Of a DNA stretch of 64,000 nt, positions 30,131-39,553 are shown one piece after another. The notes below the pieces were generated by a model. It was not told the DNA's origin, did no database searches, and saw nothing but the letters and a program-made list of their open reading frames with translations. The DNA comes from Blastococcus colisei. Lineage in GTDB: Bacteria; Actinomycetota; Actinomycetes; Mycobacteriales; Geodermatophilaceae. The stretch covers positions 744,001 through 808,000 of the forward strand of contig NZ_VFQE01000001.1 of assembly GCF_006717095.1 (NCBI RefSeq), read 5' to 3'. The translations under genes and the position numbers were made by a program. Every line of letters starts with the position of its first letter. Within the stretch, counting starts at the first letter, position 1.

Positions 30131-31993
30131 CTACGGCAGCACGGTGGGGCCCGCTCCGACGGTCCGCGGCGCGTCCTCCCGGAGCGCCCGGACGGCGATC
30201 AGTGCGATGTCGTCGCTGATCTCTGGCTGCATCCGGCCGATCAGCGCGTCGCACAGCTGCTCGAGCGGGAGGTCGCGGAGCTCTCGGACGGCGTCCAGCA
30301 GCCGGTGCAGCCCGCTGTCGAGGTCCTCCGCCCGCCGTTCGACGAGCCCGTCGGTGTAGAGCAGCAGCGTCCCGGCGGGAGGCAGGTCGACCTCGTGGTC
30401 GCGGCGGGGCGGGCCGTCCACCGGCTCGTCCAGGTCGAGTCCGAGCGCCCGGTCGGGTCGGCTGTCGAGCAGGGACACCTCGCCGTCCGGGACGACCAGC
30501 ACGGGCGGCAGGTGGCCGGCCGAGGACCAGGTCACCCGGCGATGCCGTGCGGGACCGCGGTCGTCGTACCGGGAGATCTGCGCGAGCAGGGCGGTGGCGA
30601 ACACCGAGACCCCGAGCGTGCGCGTGGCGGCGTCGACGGTGGTCAACACGTCGGAGGGCCGCTGATCGCCGCTGTGCCCGGCCATCCGGAGCATCGTGCG
30701 CAGCTGCCCCATGGCGGCAGCGGCCTCGATGTCGTGGCCGGCGACGTCCCCGATGACGAGGGCGGTGGTGCCCCGCGCGTCGAGGTAGGAGTCGTACCAG
30801 TCGCCGCCGACCAGCTGGGCACTGCCGGCGGGCTGGTAGCGGGACGTGATCTGCAGGTGGTTGGGCTGCGGCACGATCCTGGGCAGCATGGACTCCTGCA
30901 GGCGCAGGGACAGCGCGCGCTCGCCCTCGTAGAGGAGCGCGTTGTCGATGGCCAGCGCGGCGCGGCCGGCGATGGCCTCGACCAGCTCGACGTCGCCGTC
31001 GTCGTAGGCCGGGGAACCGGCCACCCGGACGACGCTCAGCGCGGCGATCAGTTCGTTGCGGGCCCGCAGCGGAACGGTGACGCTGTGGACCGCGCGGAGG
31101 GTGCGGACCCCGTCCTGCTGCTCCGGCGTCAGCCCCTCGGTGGAGGCGGTCAGGTCCGTGAGGACCTCCGTCCGGCCGGTGGCCGCGACCCGGCCGGGCC
31201 CGTGGGTCTCGCCGACCCGGCGTTCCCGGACGTGCACGTAGTCCTCCAGCAGCCGCTGCTGGACAGGGTCGCCGTGCAGGACGGCCCGCGGGACGACCGA
31301 GCCGTCGCCGGGGATCGAGTAGATGAAGGCGTAGTCACCGAGCGCGGGAACGGCGAGGCGGACCACCGTCTGCCACACGGCGTCCAGGTCGAGCCCCGCG
31401 ACGAGGAGCTCACCGATGCGGGCGAGCAGTTCGGCGCGGGCTCGCTGCTTCTCGGCCTGGGCCGTCGCCTGCTCCGCAACGCGGGCGGCCTCGGCGGCCG
31501 TGGCCGCGGCGGCCCGGAGCGTCACCTCGCGGGTGGCGATCGCGGCCAGGTCGCCGAGGATTCGGACCTCGTCGTCGGTCCACTGCCGGACGACGGTGTC
31601 CACCACGCACAGGGTGCCCAGGACATGGCCGTCGGGGCCGTGCACCGGATAGCCGGCCCACGCGACGACGCCCATCGATTCGATCGACGGGTTGTTCCGC
31701 GTGCGCTCGTCCACCCGGACGTCGGGCAGCACCAGCGGCTCCCGGCTGTCGACGACGTACTGGCAGAAGGACTCCTCGAGCGTGTTCTCCCGGGGGCCGC
31801 CCTCGGCGATGCCCAGGCAGGCCTTCCAGAACGACCGCCGCTCGTCCACGACGGTGAGGAAGGCGAACGGCGCACGGAGAAGCTGCCGGGCGAGCGCCGC
31901 CAACCGGTCGAACGCTTCCTCCCTCCCGGTGTCCAGCAGGCCGGTCGTCTCGACGGCCGCCAGGCGATCGGACGAGAGGACGTACTCGTGCAC
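30131..31993 (-). CDS. GAF-domain PP2C (SpoIIE-type) phosphatase
   Basis: This 620-residue protein has two GAF domains (about residues 20-165 and 190-350: [18 protein letters not shown], and [20 protein letters not shown]). A coiled segment rich in Ala/Glu/Arg lies between them, and a C-terminal SpoIIE phosphatase follows ([13 protein letters not shown] [62 protein letters not shown]). Such proteins dephosphorylate anti-sigma factor antagonists in partner-switching pathways that sense redox or light signals. The GTG start follows GGAGGCATCG. The longer in-frame extension upstream is antisense to acpS and rejected. Confidence 0.88.
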   Translation of the reverse strand: MHEYVLSSDRLAAVETTGLLDTGREEAFDRLAALARQLLRAPFAFLTVVDERRSFWKACLGIAEGGPRENTLEESFCQYVVDSREPLVLPDVRVDERTRNNPSIESMGVVAWAGYPVHGPDGHVLGTLCVVDTVVRQWTDDEVRILGDLAAIATREVTLRAAAATAAEAARVAEQATAQAEKQRARAELLARIGELLVAGLDLDAVWQTVVRLAVPALGDYAFIYSIPGDGSVVPRAVLHGDPVQQRLLEDYVHVRERRVGETHGPGRVAATGRTEVLTDLTASTEGLTPEQQDGVRTLRAVHSVTVPLRARNELIAALSVVRVAGSPAYDDGDVELVEAIAGRAALAIDNALLYEGERALSLRLQESMLPRIVPQPNHLQITSRYQPAGSAQLVGGDWYDSYLDARGTTALVIGDVAGHDIEAAAAMGQLRTMLRMAGHSGDQRPSDVLTTVDAATRTLGVSVFATALLAQISRYDDRGPARHRRVTWSSAGHLPPVLVVPDGEVSLLDSRPDRALGLDLDEPVDGPPRRDHEVDLPPAGTLLLYTDGLVERRAEDLDSGLHRLLDAVRELRDLPLEQLCDALIGRMQPEISDDIALIAVRALREDAPRTVGAGPTVLP

Positions 31994-32083
31994 CGATGCC
32001 TCCGATCGCCGCCTCGGGTGGTGGCACCCATAGTGCCTGACGTGGGAGATGCCGCCGACGGCGCGGACCGGGCATCGGCGGGG

Positions 32084-32089
32084 CAGACT
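32084..32089 (+). promoter_or_regulatory. -10-like hexamer of acpS, leaderless spacing
   Basis: CAGACT is followed by 6 bases and the acpS GTG, and no ribosome site is visible. The same CAGACT hexamer stands 7 bases before the chorismate mutase leader ORF at the other end of the window. Leaderless transcription is inferred. Confidence 0.4.
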
Positions 32090-32095
32090 GGCCCG

Positions 32096-32491
32096 GTGAT
32101 CATCGGGGTCGGCATCGACGTCGTTCCGGTCGAGCGCTTCGCCGAGTCGCTCAGCCGGACACCGGGTCTGCGGGACCGGCTCTTCACGGCGGCCGAGCAG
32201 CTCACGCCGTCCGGGAACCGGCGTACCGGCGAGTCGCTGGCTGCCCGGTTCGCGGCCAAGGAGGCGCTGGCGAAGGCCCTCGGTGCGCCGGGTGACCTGC
32301 TGTGGCACGACGCCGAGGTGACCGTGGGGGAGCACGGCCGCCCCCACCTGGAGGTCCGCGGGTCGGTGGCCGGGCGCGCGGCACAGCTGGGCGTCTCCTC
32401 CTGGCACGTCTCCCTGAGCCACGACGGCGGGATCGCCTCGGCGGTCGTGGTCGCCGAGGGCTTCCCGCGGGCGGGCCAGGAGCGCCCATGA
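32096..32491 (+). CDS. acpS: Holo-[acyl-carrier-protein] synthase
   Basis: AcpS moves the phosphopantetheine arm of CoA to apo-ACP. From GTG 32096 the product is 131 residues: [20 protein letters not shown] (metal-binding Asp8) and [20 protein letters not shown] (catalytic Glu), ending with [17 protein letters not shown]. Length is normal. The long in-frame region upstream is antisense to the phosphatase gene. Its stop overlaps the next ATG, so it heads an acpS-nnr-alr operon. Confidence 0.95.
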   Translation: MIIGVGIDVVPVERFAESLSRTPGLRDRLFTAAEQLTPSGNRRTGESLAARFAAKEALAKALGAPGDLLWHDAEVTVGEHGRPHLEVRGSVAGRAAQLGVSSWHVSLSHDGGIASAVVVAEGFPRAGQERP

Positions 32492-33954
32492 TGGGCCTGT
32501 ACACGGCCGCCGAGGTCCGGGCCGCCGAGGAACCCCTGCTGGCGGCGACCCCGCCGGGCGCGCTGATGCAGCGCGCCGCGGCGGGCCTGGCGACCGTGTG
32601 CCTGCGGCTGCTGGGGGAGACCTACGGGCGCCGGGTGGTGGTGCTGGTCGGCACCGGCAACAACGGCGGGGACGCGCTGTTCGCCGGTGCCCGTCTCGCC
32701 GCACGCGGGGCACAGGTCACCGCTGTCCTCCTGGACGTCGACCGCGTCCACGGTCCGGGTCTGGCCGCGCTGCGCCGGGCGGGCGGGCGGGTGCACCCGG
32801 CGGGGGCCGCGGCTGTCGAGCGGATCGTCACCCGCGCCGACCTGGTGCTGGACGGCATGCTGGGCATCGGCGGTTCCGGTGGCCTGCGGCCTGCAGCGGC
32901 GGAGCTGGCCGCGCTGGCCGCGCGCGGCGCGGGGATCACGGTCGCCGTGGACCTCCCCAGCGGGGTGGACGCCGCCACCGGCGCGGTCGACGGCTCCGCC
33001 TTCCCGGCGGTGCACACGGTCACCTTCGGCGCGGTCAAGCTGGGCCTGGTCGTGGGGGAGGGGCGGGGCTGGGCGGGCCAGGTCCACCTCGTCGACATCG
33101 GCCTGGACCTTCCCGCGGCGACGGTCCACCAGCTCACCGACGCCGACGCGGCCGCGCGTCTGGAACCGCCCTCGGCATCGGACGACAAGTACTCGCAGGG
33201 CGTCGTCGGCATCGTCGCCGGCTCGGCCGCCTATCCCGGGGCCGGTGTCCTCTGCACCGGGGCCGCGCTGCGGACGCGCCCCGGGCTGGTCCGCTACGCC
33301 GGCACGGCGGCCGACGGCGTCCGCGCGGCCTGGCCCGAGGCGATCGTCACCGACGGCCGGCCCGCCGACGCGGGACGCGTGCAGGCCTGGGTGGTGGGGC
33401 CGGGGATGGGCACCGACGACGCCGCCCGCAGCGTGCTGGCCGAGGTCCTCGCGACCGATCTGCCCGTGGTCGTGGACGCCGACGCCCTGACGATGCTGGC
33501 CGAGCAGCCCGCGCTGGTGCGCGACCGCGGTGCCGGCACGCTGCTCACGCCGCACGACCGGGAGTTCGCCCGGTTCGGGAGCGAGGTGGGTACCGACCGG
33601 GTGGGCGCGGCCCGGCGCCTGGCCGCCGAGCTCGGCTGCGCCGTGCTGCTCAAGGGCGACGCCACGGTCGTGGCCGACGCCGGCGGGGCCGCGTTCGTCA
33701 ACGGCACCGGGACGCCGTGGCTGGCCACCGCCGGCACCGGCGACGTGCTGTCGGGCATCGCCGGTGCCGTGCTGGCCACCGGCCTGCCCGCCGTCGAGGC
33801 CGGTGCGGTCGCCGCCCACGTGCACGGCCGCACCGGGCAACTGGCCGCCCGGCGGGGGCCACTGCTCGCCGGGGACCTGGTGCGCCGGCTGCCCGAGGCG
33901 ATCGGGCGGGTGCACGGGCTCGCGCCGGTCGGCCTGGGAGACTCGGAGGCGTGA
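32488..33954 (+). CDS. nnr: Bifunctional NAD(P)HX epimerase / dehydratase
   Basis: The enzyme repairs hydrated NAD(P)H: an N-terminal epimerase interconverts R- and S-NAD(P)HX and a C-terminal dehydratase restores NAD(P)H. The 488-residue product has [20 protein letters not shown] (YjeF N-terminal domain, residues 1 to about 215). The C-terminal kinase-like domain carries [47 protein letters not shown] and [23 protein letters not shown] 32488 overlaps the acpS TGA. The stop overlaps the alr GTG. The symbol follows the NnrD/NnrE fusion. Confidence 0.93.
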   Translation: MMGLYTAAEVRAAEEPLLAATPPGALMQRAAAGLATVCLRLLGETYGRRVVVLVGTGNNGGDALFAGARLAARGAQVTAVLLDVDRVHGPGLAALRRAGGRVHPAGAAAVERIVTRADLVLDGMLGIGGSGGLRPAAAELAALAARGAGITVAVDLPSGVDAATGAVDGSAFPAVHTVTFGAVKLGLVVGEGRGWAGQVHLVDIGLDLPAATVHQLTDADAAARLEPPSASDDKYSQGVVGIVAGSAAYPGAGVLCTGAALRTRPGLVRYAGTAADGVRAAWPEAIVTDGRPADAGRVQAWVVGPGMGTDDAARSVLAEVLATDLPVVVDADALTMLAEQPALVRDRGAGTLLTPHDREFARFGSEVGTDRVGAARRLAAELGCAVLLKGDATVVADAGGAAFVNGTGTPWLATAGTGDVLSGIAGAVLATGLPAVEAGAVAAHVHGRTGQLAARRGPLLAGDLVRRLPEAIGRVHGLAPVGLGDSEA

Positions 33955-35093
33955 CCGATCCAGCCGCCCGTGCCGAGATCGTCGTCGACGTCGACGCGAT
34001 CGCCGCCAACACCGCGGTCCTGCGCGAGCGCGTCGGCCGGCCGCTGATGGCGGTGGTCAAGGCCGACGGCTACGGCCACGGCCTGCTGCCCGCCGCCCGA
34101 GCCGTGCTCGCCGGAGGGGCGGACTGCCTCGGCGTCGCCGTCCTCGACGAGGCACTGGCCCTGCGCGCCGGAGGTGTCACCGCCCCGGTCCTCGCCTGGC
34201 TGCACGGGCCGGGTGCCGACTACGCCGCGGCGCTGCGCGCCGACGTGGAGGTCTCGGTCAGCGCGGAGTGGGCACTGGAGGAGGTGGTCGCCGCCGCCCG
34301 TGCGACGGGCACCCCCGCACGCGTCCACCTCTTCGTCGACACCGGTCTCTCCCGGGAGGGCGCCACCGCCGCGGACTGGCCCGGTGTGGTGGCCGCCGCC
34401 GCCCGCGCGCAGGCCGACGTCGACATCACGGTGGTCGGGCTGTGGAGCCACATGGCGTACGCGGACGCGCCCACGCACCCGACGATCGGTGCCCAGGTGC
34501 GGGTCTTCGAGGAGGCCGTCGCCCTCGCGCGGGGAGCCGGCCTGACCGACGCGCGGCTCCATCTCGCGAACTCGGCCGCCACGGTCGCGCTGCCCGACAC
34601 CTGGTACGACATGGTGCGCCCCGGCGTCGCCCTCTACGGCCTGGACCCGCTCGGCGGTCCCGACCCGACCGCACACGGGCTGCGGCCGGCCATGACCGTG
34701 CGGGCCTCGGTCGCCCTGACCAAGCGGGTGCCCGCGGGCGTGGGCGTCTCCTACGGGCACACGTACTTCCCGGACACGGAGACCACGCTGGCCCTGGTCC
34801 CCGTCGGGTACGCCGACGGCGTCCCGCGGGCAGCGGGCAACTCCGCCCCGGTGCTCGCCGCGGGCGCCCACCGGACCATCGCCGGCCGGGTCTGCATGGA
34901 CCAGTTCGTCCTGGACGTCGGGAACGCGGCGGTGCGGCCCGGCGACGACGTCGTGCTGTGGGGTCCCGGCGACCGTGGCGAGCCGACGGCGCAGCAGTGG
35001 GCCGACGCCGTCGACACCATCCACTACGAGCTCGTCACCCGGATCGGTGGCCGGTTCACCCGCCGCTACGTCGGCTCCGCAGGGGCGGTCTGA
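33951..35093 (+). CDS. alr: Alanine racemase
   Basis: Alr makes D-alanine for peptidoglycan with PLP. The 380-residue product has PLMAVVKADGYGHGLLPAAR with PLP lysine K37, GLWSHMAYADAPTHP, VRPGVALYGLDPL, the catalytic Tyr in GVSYGHTYF, and RVCMDQFVLDVG (MDQ motif). GTG 33951 overlaps the nnr stop (GTGA). The stop TGA overlaps the next ATG (TGATG). The acpS-nnr-alr order is common in actinobacteria. Confidence 0.96.
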   Translation: MTDPAARAEIVVDVDAIAANTAVLRERVGRPLMAVVKADGYGHGLLPAARAVLAGGADCLGVAVLDEALALRAGGVTAPVLAWLHGPGADYAAALRADVEVSVSAEWALEEVVAAARATGTPARVHLFVDTGLSREGATAADWPGVVAAAARAQADVDITVVGLWSHMAYADAPTHPTIGAQVRVFEEAVALARGAGLTDARLHLANSAATVALPDTWYDMVRPGVALYGLDPLGGPDPTAHGLRPAMTVRASVALTKRVPAGVGVSYGHTYFPDTETTLALVPVGYADGVPRAAGNSAPVLAAGAHRTIAGRVCMDQFVLDVGNAAVRPGDDVVLWGPGDRGEPTAQQWADAVDTIHYELVTRIGGRFTRRYVGSAGAV

Positions 35094-36256
35094 TGGTCCG
35101 GGAGCACCGGCCGAAGCACTCCCGCGGGTACACCGCCGGCATCGTCGGGGCCGTCGTCGGCCTGGCGGCCGCGGGGACGGCGGTCGGTGTCGCCGTCACC
35201 CGCATCGCCGGACGCCGCGTGCGGGCCGCCGAGCTCGGGCCGGTCGCGGACATCGCCGAGCTCTCGGCGGCCCAGCTGCGCGAGGACGATCCGCTCGGTG
35301 TGAACTCGCGGGTCGCCGACCGGACCGCCATCGTCCACGCCGACGACGGCGTCCTGCTCGCCGTCGAGGAGATCGGGCCCACGGACGCCCCGCTGACCGT
35401 GGTGTTCGTGCACGGCTACACGCTCTCGATGGCCTCCTGGACGTTCCAGCGGCGCACCCTGGCGGCGGAGCTCGCCACCGCGAACGGCCACCGCCCCGAC
35501 GCGCGGCTGGTGTTCTACGACCAGCGCGGCCACGGGGCCTCCGGTCGGGGGGCGCCCGAGCACTCGACGATCGAGCAGCTCGCGCGCGACCTGGCCAGGG
35601 TGCTCGAGACACGGGCGCCTCGCGGGCCGGTCGTCCTGGTGGGCCACTCGATGGGCGGGATGACGATCATGGGCCTGGCCGCGCTGCGGCCGGAGCTGTT
35701 CGGATCCAGGGTCGTCGGCGCGGCGCTGCTGTCCACGTCGAGCGGTCAGCTCGCCGATCTGGACTTCGGGCTCCCGGAACTGCTCACCCGGGTGCGCGCG
35801 GCGGTGATCCCCGTGGCGGCCTGGACGATGCGCCGGCGACCGGTGCTCGCCGAGCGCACCCGGCGGCTCGCCGCCGACGTGGTCTCGGCGGCCACCCGGT
35901 CGCTGTCCTTCGCCTCGGCCGACGTGGACCCCGCGCTCGTGCGCTACGTGGACTCGATGATCGCGGGGACCCCGGTCGACGTAATCGCGGAGTTCTACCC
36001 GGCGCTGGCCGGTCTGGACGAGACGGGGTCGCTGGAGCCGCTCCGTGTCATCCCCACGCTCGTGCTCACCGGTGACAGGGACACGATGATCCCGATGCAG
36101 CACAGCGAGCTCATCCTGGAGCGGCTGCCGGACGCGGAGTTCGTCGTCGTCCCCGACGCCGGGCACATGGTGCTGCTGGAGAAGCCCGCCGAGGTGACCG
36201 AGGCGTTGACGGCCCTGCTCCGCAGGGTCGGGGCCGGGTCGCCGGCCGGCCGCTGA
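35093..36256 (+). CDS. Alpha/beta-fold hydrolase with N-terminal membrane segment
   Basis: The 387-residue product has an N-terminal hydrophobic helix (AGIVGAVVGLAAAGTAVGVA, about residues 15-35), so it may be membrane-anchored or exported. An alpha/beta hydrolase domain follows: oxyanion HGYTLS, FYDQRGHGASGRG, nucleophile elbow VGHSMGGM, acid region LTGDRDTMIP and catalytic His in PDAGHMVLLEKP. The substrate is unknown. It overlaps the alr stop (TGATG); a hydrolase directly after alr is a common actinobacterial arrangement. Confidence 0.88.
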   Translation: MVREHRPKHSRGYTAGIVGAVVGLAAAGTAVGVAVTRIAGRRVRAAELGPVADIAELSAAQLREDDPLGVNSRVADRTAIVHADDGVLLAVEEIGPTDAPLTVVFVHGYTLSMASWTFQRRTLAAELATANGHRPDARLVFYDQRGHGASGRGAPEHSTIEQLARDLARVLETRAPRGPVVLVGHSMGGMTIMGLAALRPELFGSRVVGAALLSTSSGQLADLDFGLPELLTRVRAAVIPVAAWTMRRRPVLAERTRRLAADVVSAATRSLSFASADVDPALVRYVDSMIAGTPVDVIAEFYPALAGLDETGSLEPLRVIPTLVLTGDRDTMIPMQHSELILERLPDAEFVVVPDAGHMVLLEKPAEVTEALTALLRRVGAGSPAGR

Positions 36257-36261
36257 GGAGG

Positions 36262-36927
36262 TCAGAAGCCTCCGCCGTCGCCGGCGCCGCCCTCGATGAA
36301 CCCGCCGGCCGCGGCGCCGCCGATGGCAGCCCTTCCGTCCAACGTGGCCCAGGACAGGTCGATCCGGTCCGCCTTCCGCAGCCGACGACCGATTCCCGCG
36401 CCGTCCGGGGCGACCGTCGCGGCGGGACGATCGAAGATCGCCGCCCGCAGGCCCGTGTCTGGCATGGCCTGCCGGCCGTGCAGCGCGACCCGGAGCGCGC
36501 TGCCGCCGTCCAGCGCGGGATCCGTCGGAGGCCGCTCCATCGCCCGGAGCAGGGCCTGGCGTCCCGAGCCGGTCGCCGACCAGGTCGGGCGTCTCGCGTG
36601 CCGACGGCCGAGTCGCCGCCGGCGTCGGAGGAGGCCCGCGGCGGCCAGTGACGGTCCTCGGCCGGTCAGCCGCACGTCGCCGGCCACACGCCAGTGGACG
36701 GTGTCGATCGAGCGGTGTCCGTGGGTGCCCACGGCGTCCATCACGGCCGCTTCGATGGGGTGCTGACGGCCCGGCTCCACGACCGCGAGCCGCCCGGGGG
36801 CGTGCACCCGGACGCGACCGGACTCGACCAGGGCCACCACCGCGGTGTCGACGACCCGGTCGGGTCCGCCGGCGAGGAAGGCGAGGTCGTAGAGGTCCAG
36901 GTGCGGGGTGGATCCGGGTGCCGCCAT
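36262..36927 (-). CDS. TIGR04222-like domain protein of unknown function
   Basis: The 221-residue product begins with LDLYDLAFLAGGPDRVVDTA and has repeated VVALVESGRVRV-like helices. It ends with a Gly-rich tail (GGAAAGGFIEGGAGDGGGF). These traits match the actinobacterial TIGR04222 family, whose members often have a C-terminal CGGGG-type tail and membrane helices. Here no membrane helix is seen, so it may be a short form. Function is unknown. It is convergent with the hydrolase gene and divergent from the glycosylase gene. Confidence 0.65.
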   Translation of the reverse strand: MAAPGSTPHLDLYDLAFLAGGPDRVVDTAVVALVESGRVRVHAPGRLAVVEPGRQHPIEAAVMDAVGTHGHRSIDTVHWRVAGDVRLTGRGPSLAAAGLLRRRRRLGRRHARRPTWSATGSGRQALLRAMERPPTDPALDGGSALRVALHGRQAMPDTGLRAAIFDRPAATVAPDGAGIGRRLRKADRIDLSWATLDGRAAIGGAAAGGFIEGGAGDGGGF

Positions 36928-37008
36928 GACCGCCTGCCCTTTCCGAGAGGCCCTGCGTCGACGGTCCCACGCCGAGCCGGGCGCCGGAAGAGCTGTTCCC
37001 CACCTCGC

Positions 37009-37014
37009 TAGGGT
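37009..37014 (+). promoter_or_regulatory. -10-like hexamer of the uracil-DNA glycosylase gene
   Basis: TAGGGT is followed by 6 bases (GCGGAG) and GTG 37021. The GGAG could serve as a ribosome site only at a spacing of zero, so a leaderless start is equally plausible. Confidence 0.35.
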
Positions 37015-37020
37015 GCGGAG

Positions 37021-37650
37021 GTGGCCGCCTCCCGACCGCCCCGGTTCGACGCGACCGCCGACGAGGTGGCCCGCGTCGCCGCCGCGGCTCCCGACTGGGC
37101 CGCGCTCGCCGAGGTGAACCGGCCGTGCGTCGCCTGTCCCGAGCTCGCGGCCACGCGGCAGCACGTCGTCGTCGGAGACGTCCCGGCCGGTGGCCGGCCG
37201 CGGTTCGTCCTGGTCGGCGAGGCTCCGGGCGCGACGGAGGACGAGACCGGCCGGCCCTTCGTGGGCAAGTCCGGCGCGCTGCTGGACCAGTTGCTCGGCG
37301 AGGCGGGTCTGTCGAGGGCCGAGGCCGCCGTCCTGAACATCGTGAAGTGCCGGCCGCCGGGCAACCGCACACCGAAGGCACCCGAGGTGGCGCGCTGCAG
37401 CGGCTGGCTGCGCCGTCAGCTGGAGCTGCTCGACCCGCCGGTCGTCGTCGCGCTCGGGCTCTCGTCCGCGAAGTGGTTCCTGGGCCCGCGGACGGTGCTG
37501 GCACAGGTGCGTGCCCGGCCGCACGACGTCGACGGCCGCGCCGTCTGGGCGACCTACCACCCGTCCGCGGCCATCCGGTTCGGACCGAAGGGAGCTCCGC
37601 GCGCGGGGCTGCTCGCCGATCTCACGGCGGTCGCCGGGACGTTGGCATGA
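37021..37650 (+). CDS. Family 4 uracil-DNA glycosylase (4Fe-4S)
   Basis: The enzyme excises uracil from DNA. The 209-residue product has the family 4 motif GEAPGATEDETGRPFVGKSG (residues 66-85), HPSAAIRFG near the C-terminus, and four cysteines C36, C39, C110, C126 placed as in iron-sulfur UDGs. The KRRIH insertion that marks the cross-linking UdgX group is absent. GTG 37021 is the start. Its stop overlaps tsaE by 4 bases (ATGA), so both are translated together. Confidence 0.9.
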   Translation: MAASRPPRFDATADEVARVAAAAPDWAALAEVNRPCVACPELAATRQHVVVGDVPAGGRPRFVLVGEAPGATEDETGRPFVGKSGALLDQLLGEAGLSRAEAAVLNIVKCRPPGNRTPKAPEVARCSGWLRRQLELLDPPVVVALGLSSAKWFLGPRTVLAQVRARPHDVDGRAVWATYHPSAAIRFGPKGAPRAGLLADLTAVAGTLA

Positions 37651-38099
37651 GGCGCCAGCACGTCCTGTCGACGCCGGAGGACACCCACGCGCTGGGGCGG
37701 GAACTGGCGGGCGTGCTGGCGCCCGGTGACCTCGTCGTCCTGGTCGGGCCGCTGGGTGCCGGGAAGACCGCGCTCACCCAGGGCATCGGCGCCGGCCTCG
37801 GCGTGCGCGAGCCGGTCACCTCACCGACGTTCGTCATCTCGCGGGTGCACCGGGGCGGGCGCGTGCCGCTCGTGCACGTCGACGCCTACCGACTGGGCAG
37901 CGTCGCCGACGTCGACGACCTGGACCTGGATGTCACGGTCGCGGACTCCGTCACCGTCGTGGAGTGGGGGCTGGGTCTGGTCGAGCGGCTCACCGACGAG
38001 CACCTCGAGGTCCGCCTCGATCGGCGGGACGACGACGTCCGGACGGCGGTGCTGGTGCCGCACGGTCCTGGTTGGCAGGCCCGGCTCGGCGGCTCCTGA
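37647..38099 (+). CDS. tsaE: tRNA threonylcarbamoyladenosine biosynthesis ATPase TsaE
   Basis: TsaE is the ATPase that helps TsaB-TsaD make the t6A37 modification. The 150-residue product has the P-loop VVLVGPLGAGKTALTQGIGA, VTSPTFVISRVHRG and VVEWGLGLVERL. ATG 37647 overlaps the glycosylase stop. The usual partner tsaB lies 815 bases downstream, with vapBC on the opposite strand in between. Confidence 0.94.
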   Translation: MRRQHVLSTPEDTHALGRELAGVLAPGDLVVLVGPLGAGKTALTQGIGAGLGVREPVTSPTFVISRVHRGGRVPLVHVDAYRLGSVADVDDLDLDVTVADSVTVVEWGLGLVERLTDEHLEVRLDRRDDDVRTAVLVPHGPGWQARLGGS

Positions 38100-38183
38100 A
38101 CGCCACGCCCCATGGCGGCCGGTCCGGACCCTCCGTTGCCCTTCCCGTGTGCTGAGCACGCAGCCGTTGCTGCGGCATGGGCT

Positions 38184-38600
38184 CTACAGGACGCGGAGCA
38201 GCTCGACGTCCCGGCCGGCGGCCAGCGCAGCGAGCCCCGCATCGAAAGTCACCAACCGGACGCCTCGGCGGCGGGCGAGGGTCAGCAAGTGGGCATCGGT
38301 CACCTGGCGGTGCCCGGCCGTCGCGGGCACGTCGGCATCGACCATCGATACGTCGTCGGCCAGGAACCGGTGCACGCCTGCGCTGCGCAGGCCCGTCAGA
38401 ACCTCTCGCGCGGCTGCGGTCCCGAGTGCGCTCGGCAGCACCGTGCGGTTGGACGAGACGCGCACGAAGCCGCTCTCGGTGACGGGGCACGTGGCCCAGC
38501 CATCGGCGGCATTCGTGGAGAACCAGCTCCGGATCGCGACGTGGTGGACGTGGGAGTCCCACGCCAGCGCAACCAGCGCGTTGACGTCCAGCAGCGCCAT
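38184..38600 (-). CDS. vapC: PIN-domain toxin, VapC family
   Basis: VapC toxins are PIN RNases that cleave tRNA or rRNA. The 138-residue product begins MALLDVNALVALAWDSHVHH with acidic residue D5. E42 in PVTESGFVRVSS and the DAHLLTLARRRGVRLVTFDA segment carry the further acidic residues of the site. The upstream gene is its antitoxin, 6 bases away. The pair is on the opposite strand, inserted between tsaE and tsaB. Confidence 0.9.
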   Translation of the reverse strand: MALLDVNALVALAWDSHVHHVAIRSWFSTNAADGWATCPVTESGFVRVSSNRTVLPSALGTAAAREVLTGLRSAGVHRFLADDVSMVDADVPATAGHRQVTDAHLLTLARRRGVRLVTFDAGLAALAAGRDVELLRVL

Positions 38601-38606
38601 CGCCCG

Positions 38607-38828
38607 TCAGCTCTCGTCGACGGCTCTGGCGACCATCGCCGGCGTGATCGGGGCCGTACCGGCCGGCACCCGGATCACTGGCAGCCCGTCCTCGCTCTCG
38701 ACGCGGGCGGGGGTCAGCCCGCGGCGGGCGAGCTCCGAGATGACTGCACCGAGCGAGCGGCGTCCACTGGCGGCCAGCTCGCGCGCCGCGGCGACCACGT
38801 CGTCGTCGATGTCCAGGGTCGTGCGCAT
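38607..38828 (-). CDS. vapB: Ribbon-helix-helix antitoxin, VapB family
   Basis: VapB neutralises VapC and represses their operon. The 73-residue product starts MRTTLDIDDDVVAAARELAA, a ribbon-helix-helix DNA-binding fold, with GAVISELARRGL as the second helix. An acidic or hydrophobic C-terminus (VIRVPAGTAPITPAMVARAV) would bind the toxin. It precedes vapC by 6 bases. Inverted TGATGC/GCATCA motifs lie just upstream of its ATG. Confidence 0.88.
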   Translation of the reverse strand: MRTTLDIDDDVVAAARELAASGRRSLGAVISELARRGLTPARVESEDGLPVIRVPAGTAPITPAMVARAVDES

Positions 38829-38832
38829 GAGG

Positions 38833-38856
38833 TGATGCTAACGCATCAACGCATCA
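38833..38856 (-). promoter_or_regulatory. Putative VapB operator
   Basis: TGATGC (38833-38838) and GCATCA (38843-38848) are a perfect inverted repeat with a TAAC centre. A second GCATCA follows at 38851-38856. It lies 5 bases before the vapB start, where autoregulation by VapB or VapBC would act. The role is inferred from position. Confidence 0.55.
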
Positions 38857-38900
38857 CAGCATCGTCGCAGGTCGAGAGGATCGGCGCGGGGGAGCCGCAC

Positions 38901-38906
38901 TACCCT
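38901..38906 (+). promoter_or_regulatory. -10-like hexamer of tsaB, leaderless spacing
   Basis: TACCCT precedes the tsaB GTG by 8 bases. No Shine-Dalgarno site is seen. If real, this promoter would let tsaB-rimI-tsaD be expressed independently of tsaE after the vapBC insertion. Confidence 0.4.
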
Positions 38907-38914
38907 CGGCGGAC

Positions 38915-39553
38915 GTGCTCGTCCTCGCCCTCGACACCGCGACGCCGACCCTCGTGGCCGGCCTGGCGCGATGGTCGCCGGAGAACGGGACGGCTGTGCT
39001 CGCGGAACGCGCGGTGCCGTCGGGCAACCGGCACGCCGAGCTGTTGACGCCGGCGATCCAGGGCGTGCTGGCCGACGCGGGCCGTGTGATGGGCGATGTC
39101 GACGCCGTCGTCACCGGCCTCGGGCCCGGCCCGTTCACCGGCCTGCGGGTCGGCGTGGTGACCGCAGCGGCGCTGGCCGACGCCCGTGGCATCCCCGTCA
39201 TCGGGGTCTGTTCGCTGGACGGGATCGGGTCGGGGGAGCGGACGGTCGTGACCGACGCCCGCCGCAAGGAGATCTACTGGGCGGCCTACGACGTCCAGGG
39301 CACCCGCACCGACGGTCCGGATGTCGTCCGCCCCGAGGAGCTGGGCCGGCCCGGCCCGTTCGTCGGCGACCCGGCGTTCGCCGCGCGGCTGGGTGCCGAC
39401 GTCACGCCGGCCGAGGTGACGACGGCGGGTCTGCTGCGCGCGGCCGCGCCGCAGCTGGCCGACCCGTCGTCGGCCGAGCCGCTGCGGCCGCTCTACCTCC
39501 GTCGCCCCGACGCCACCCCGCCGACCGCCATCAAGGGGGTGTCGCAGGCATGA
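38915..39553 (+). CDS. tsaB: tRNA threonylcarbamoyladenosine biosynthesis protein TsaB
   Basis: TsaB is the inactive ASKHA-fold partner of TsaD in t6A synthesis. The 212-residue product has MLVLALDTATPTLVAGLARW, AVVTGLGPGPFTGLRVGVVT (the family signature) and VVTDARRKEIYWAAYDVQG. The GTG start is used. The stop overlaps rimI by 4 bases. Order tsaB-rimI-tsaD is conserved. Confidence 0.94.
   Translation: MLVLALDTATPTLVAGLARWSPENGTAVLAERAVPSGNRHAELLTPAIQGVLADAGRVMGDVDAVVTGLGPGPFTGLRVGVVTAAALADARGIPVIGVCSLDGIGSGERTVVTDARRKEIYWAAYDVQGTRTDGPDVVRPEELGRPGPFVGDPAFAARLGADVTPAEVTTAGLLRAAAPQLADPSSAEPLRPLYLRRPDATPPTAIKGVSQA

Noticed and set aside
31994-32713. Upstream in-frame extension of the GAF/SpoIIE phosphatase
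   Set aside because: It is antisense to acpS. GTG 31993 has a good GGAGG site and begins a plausible GAF protein.
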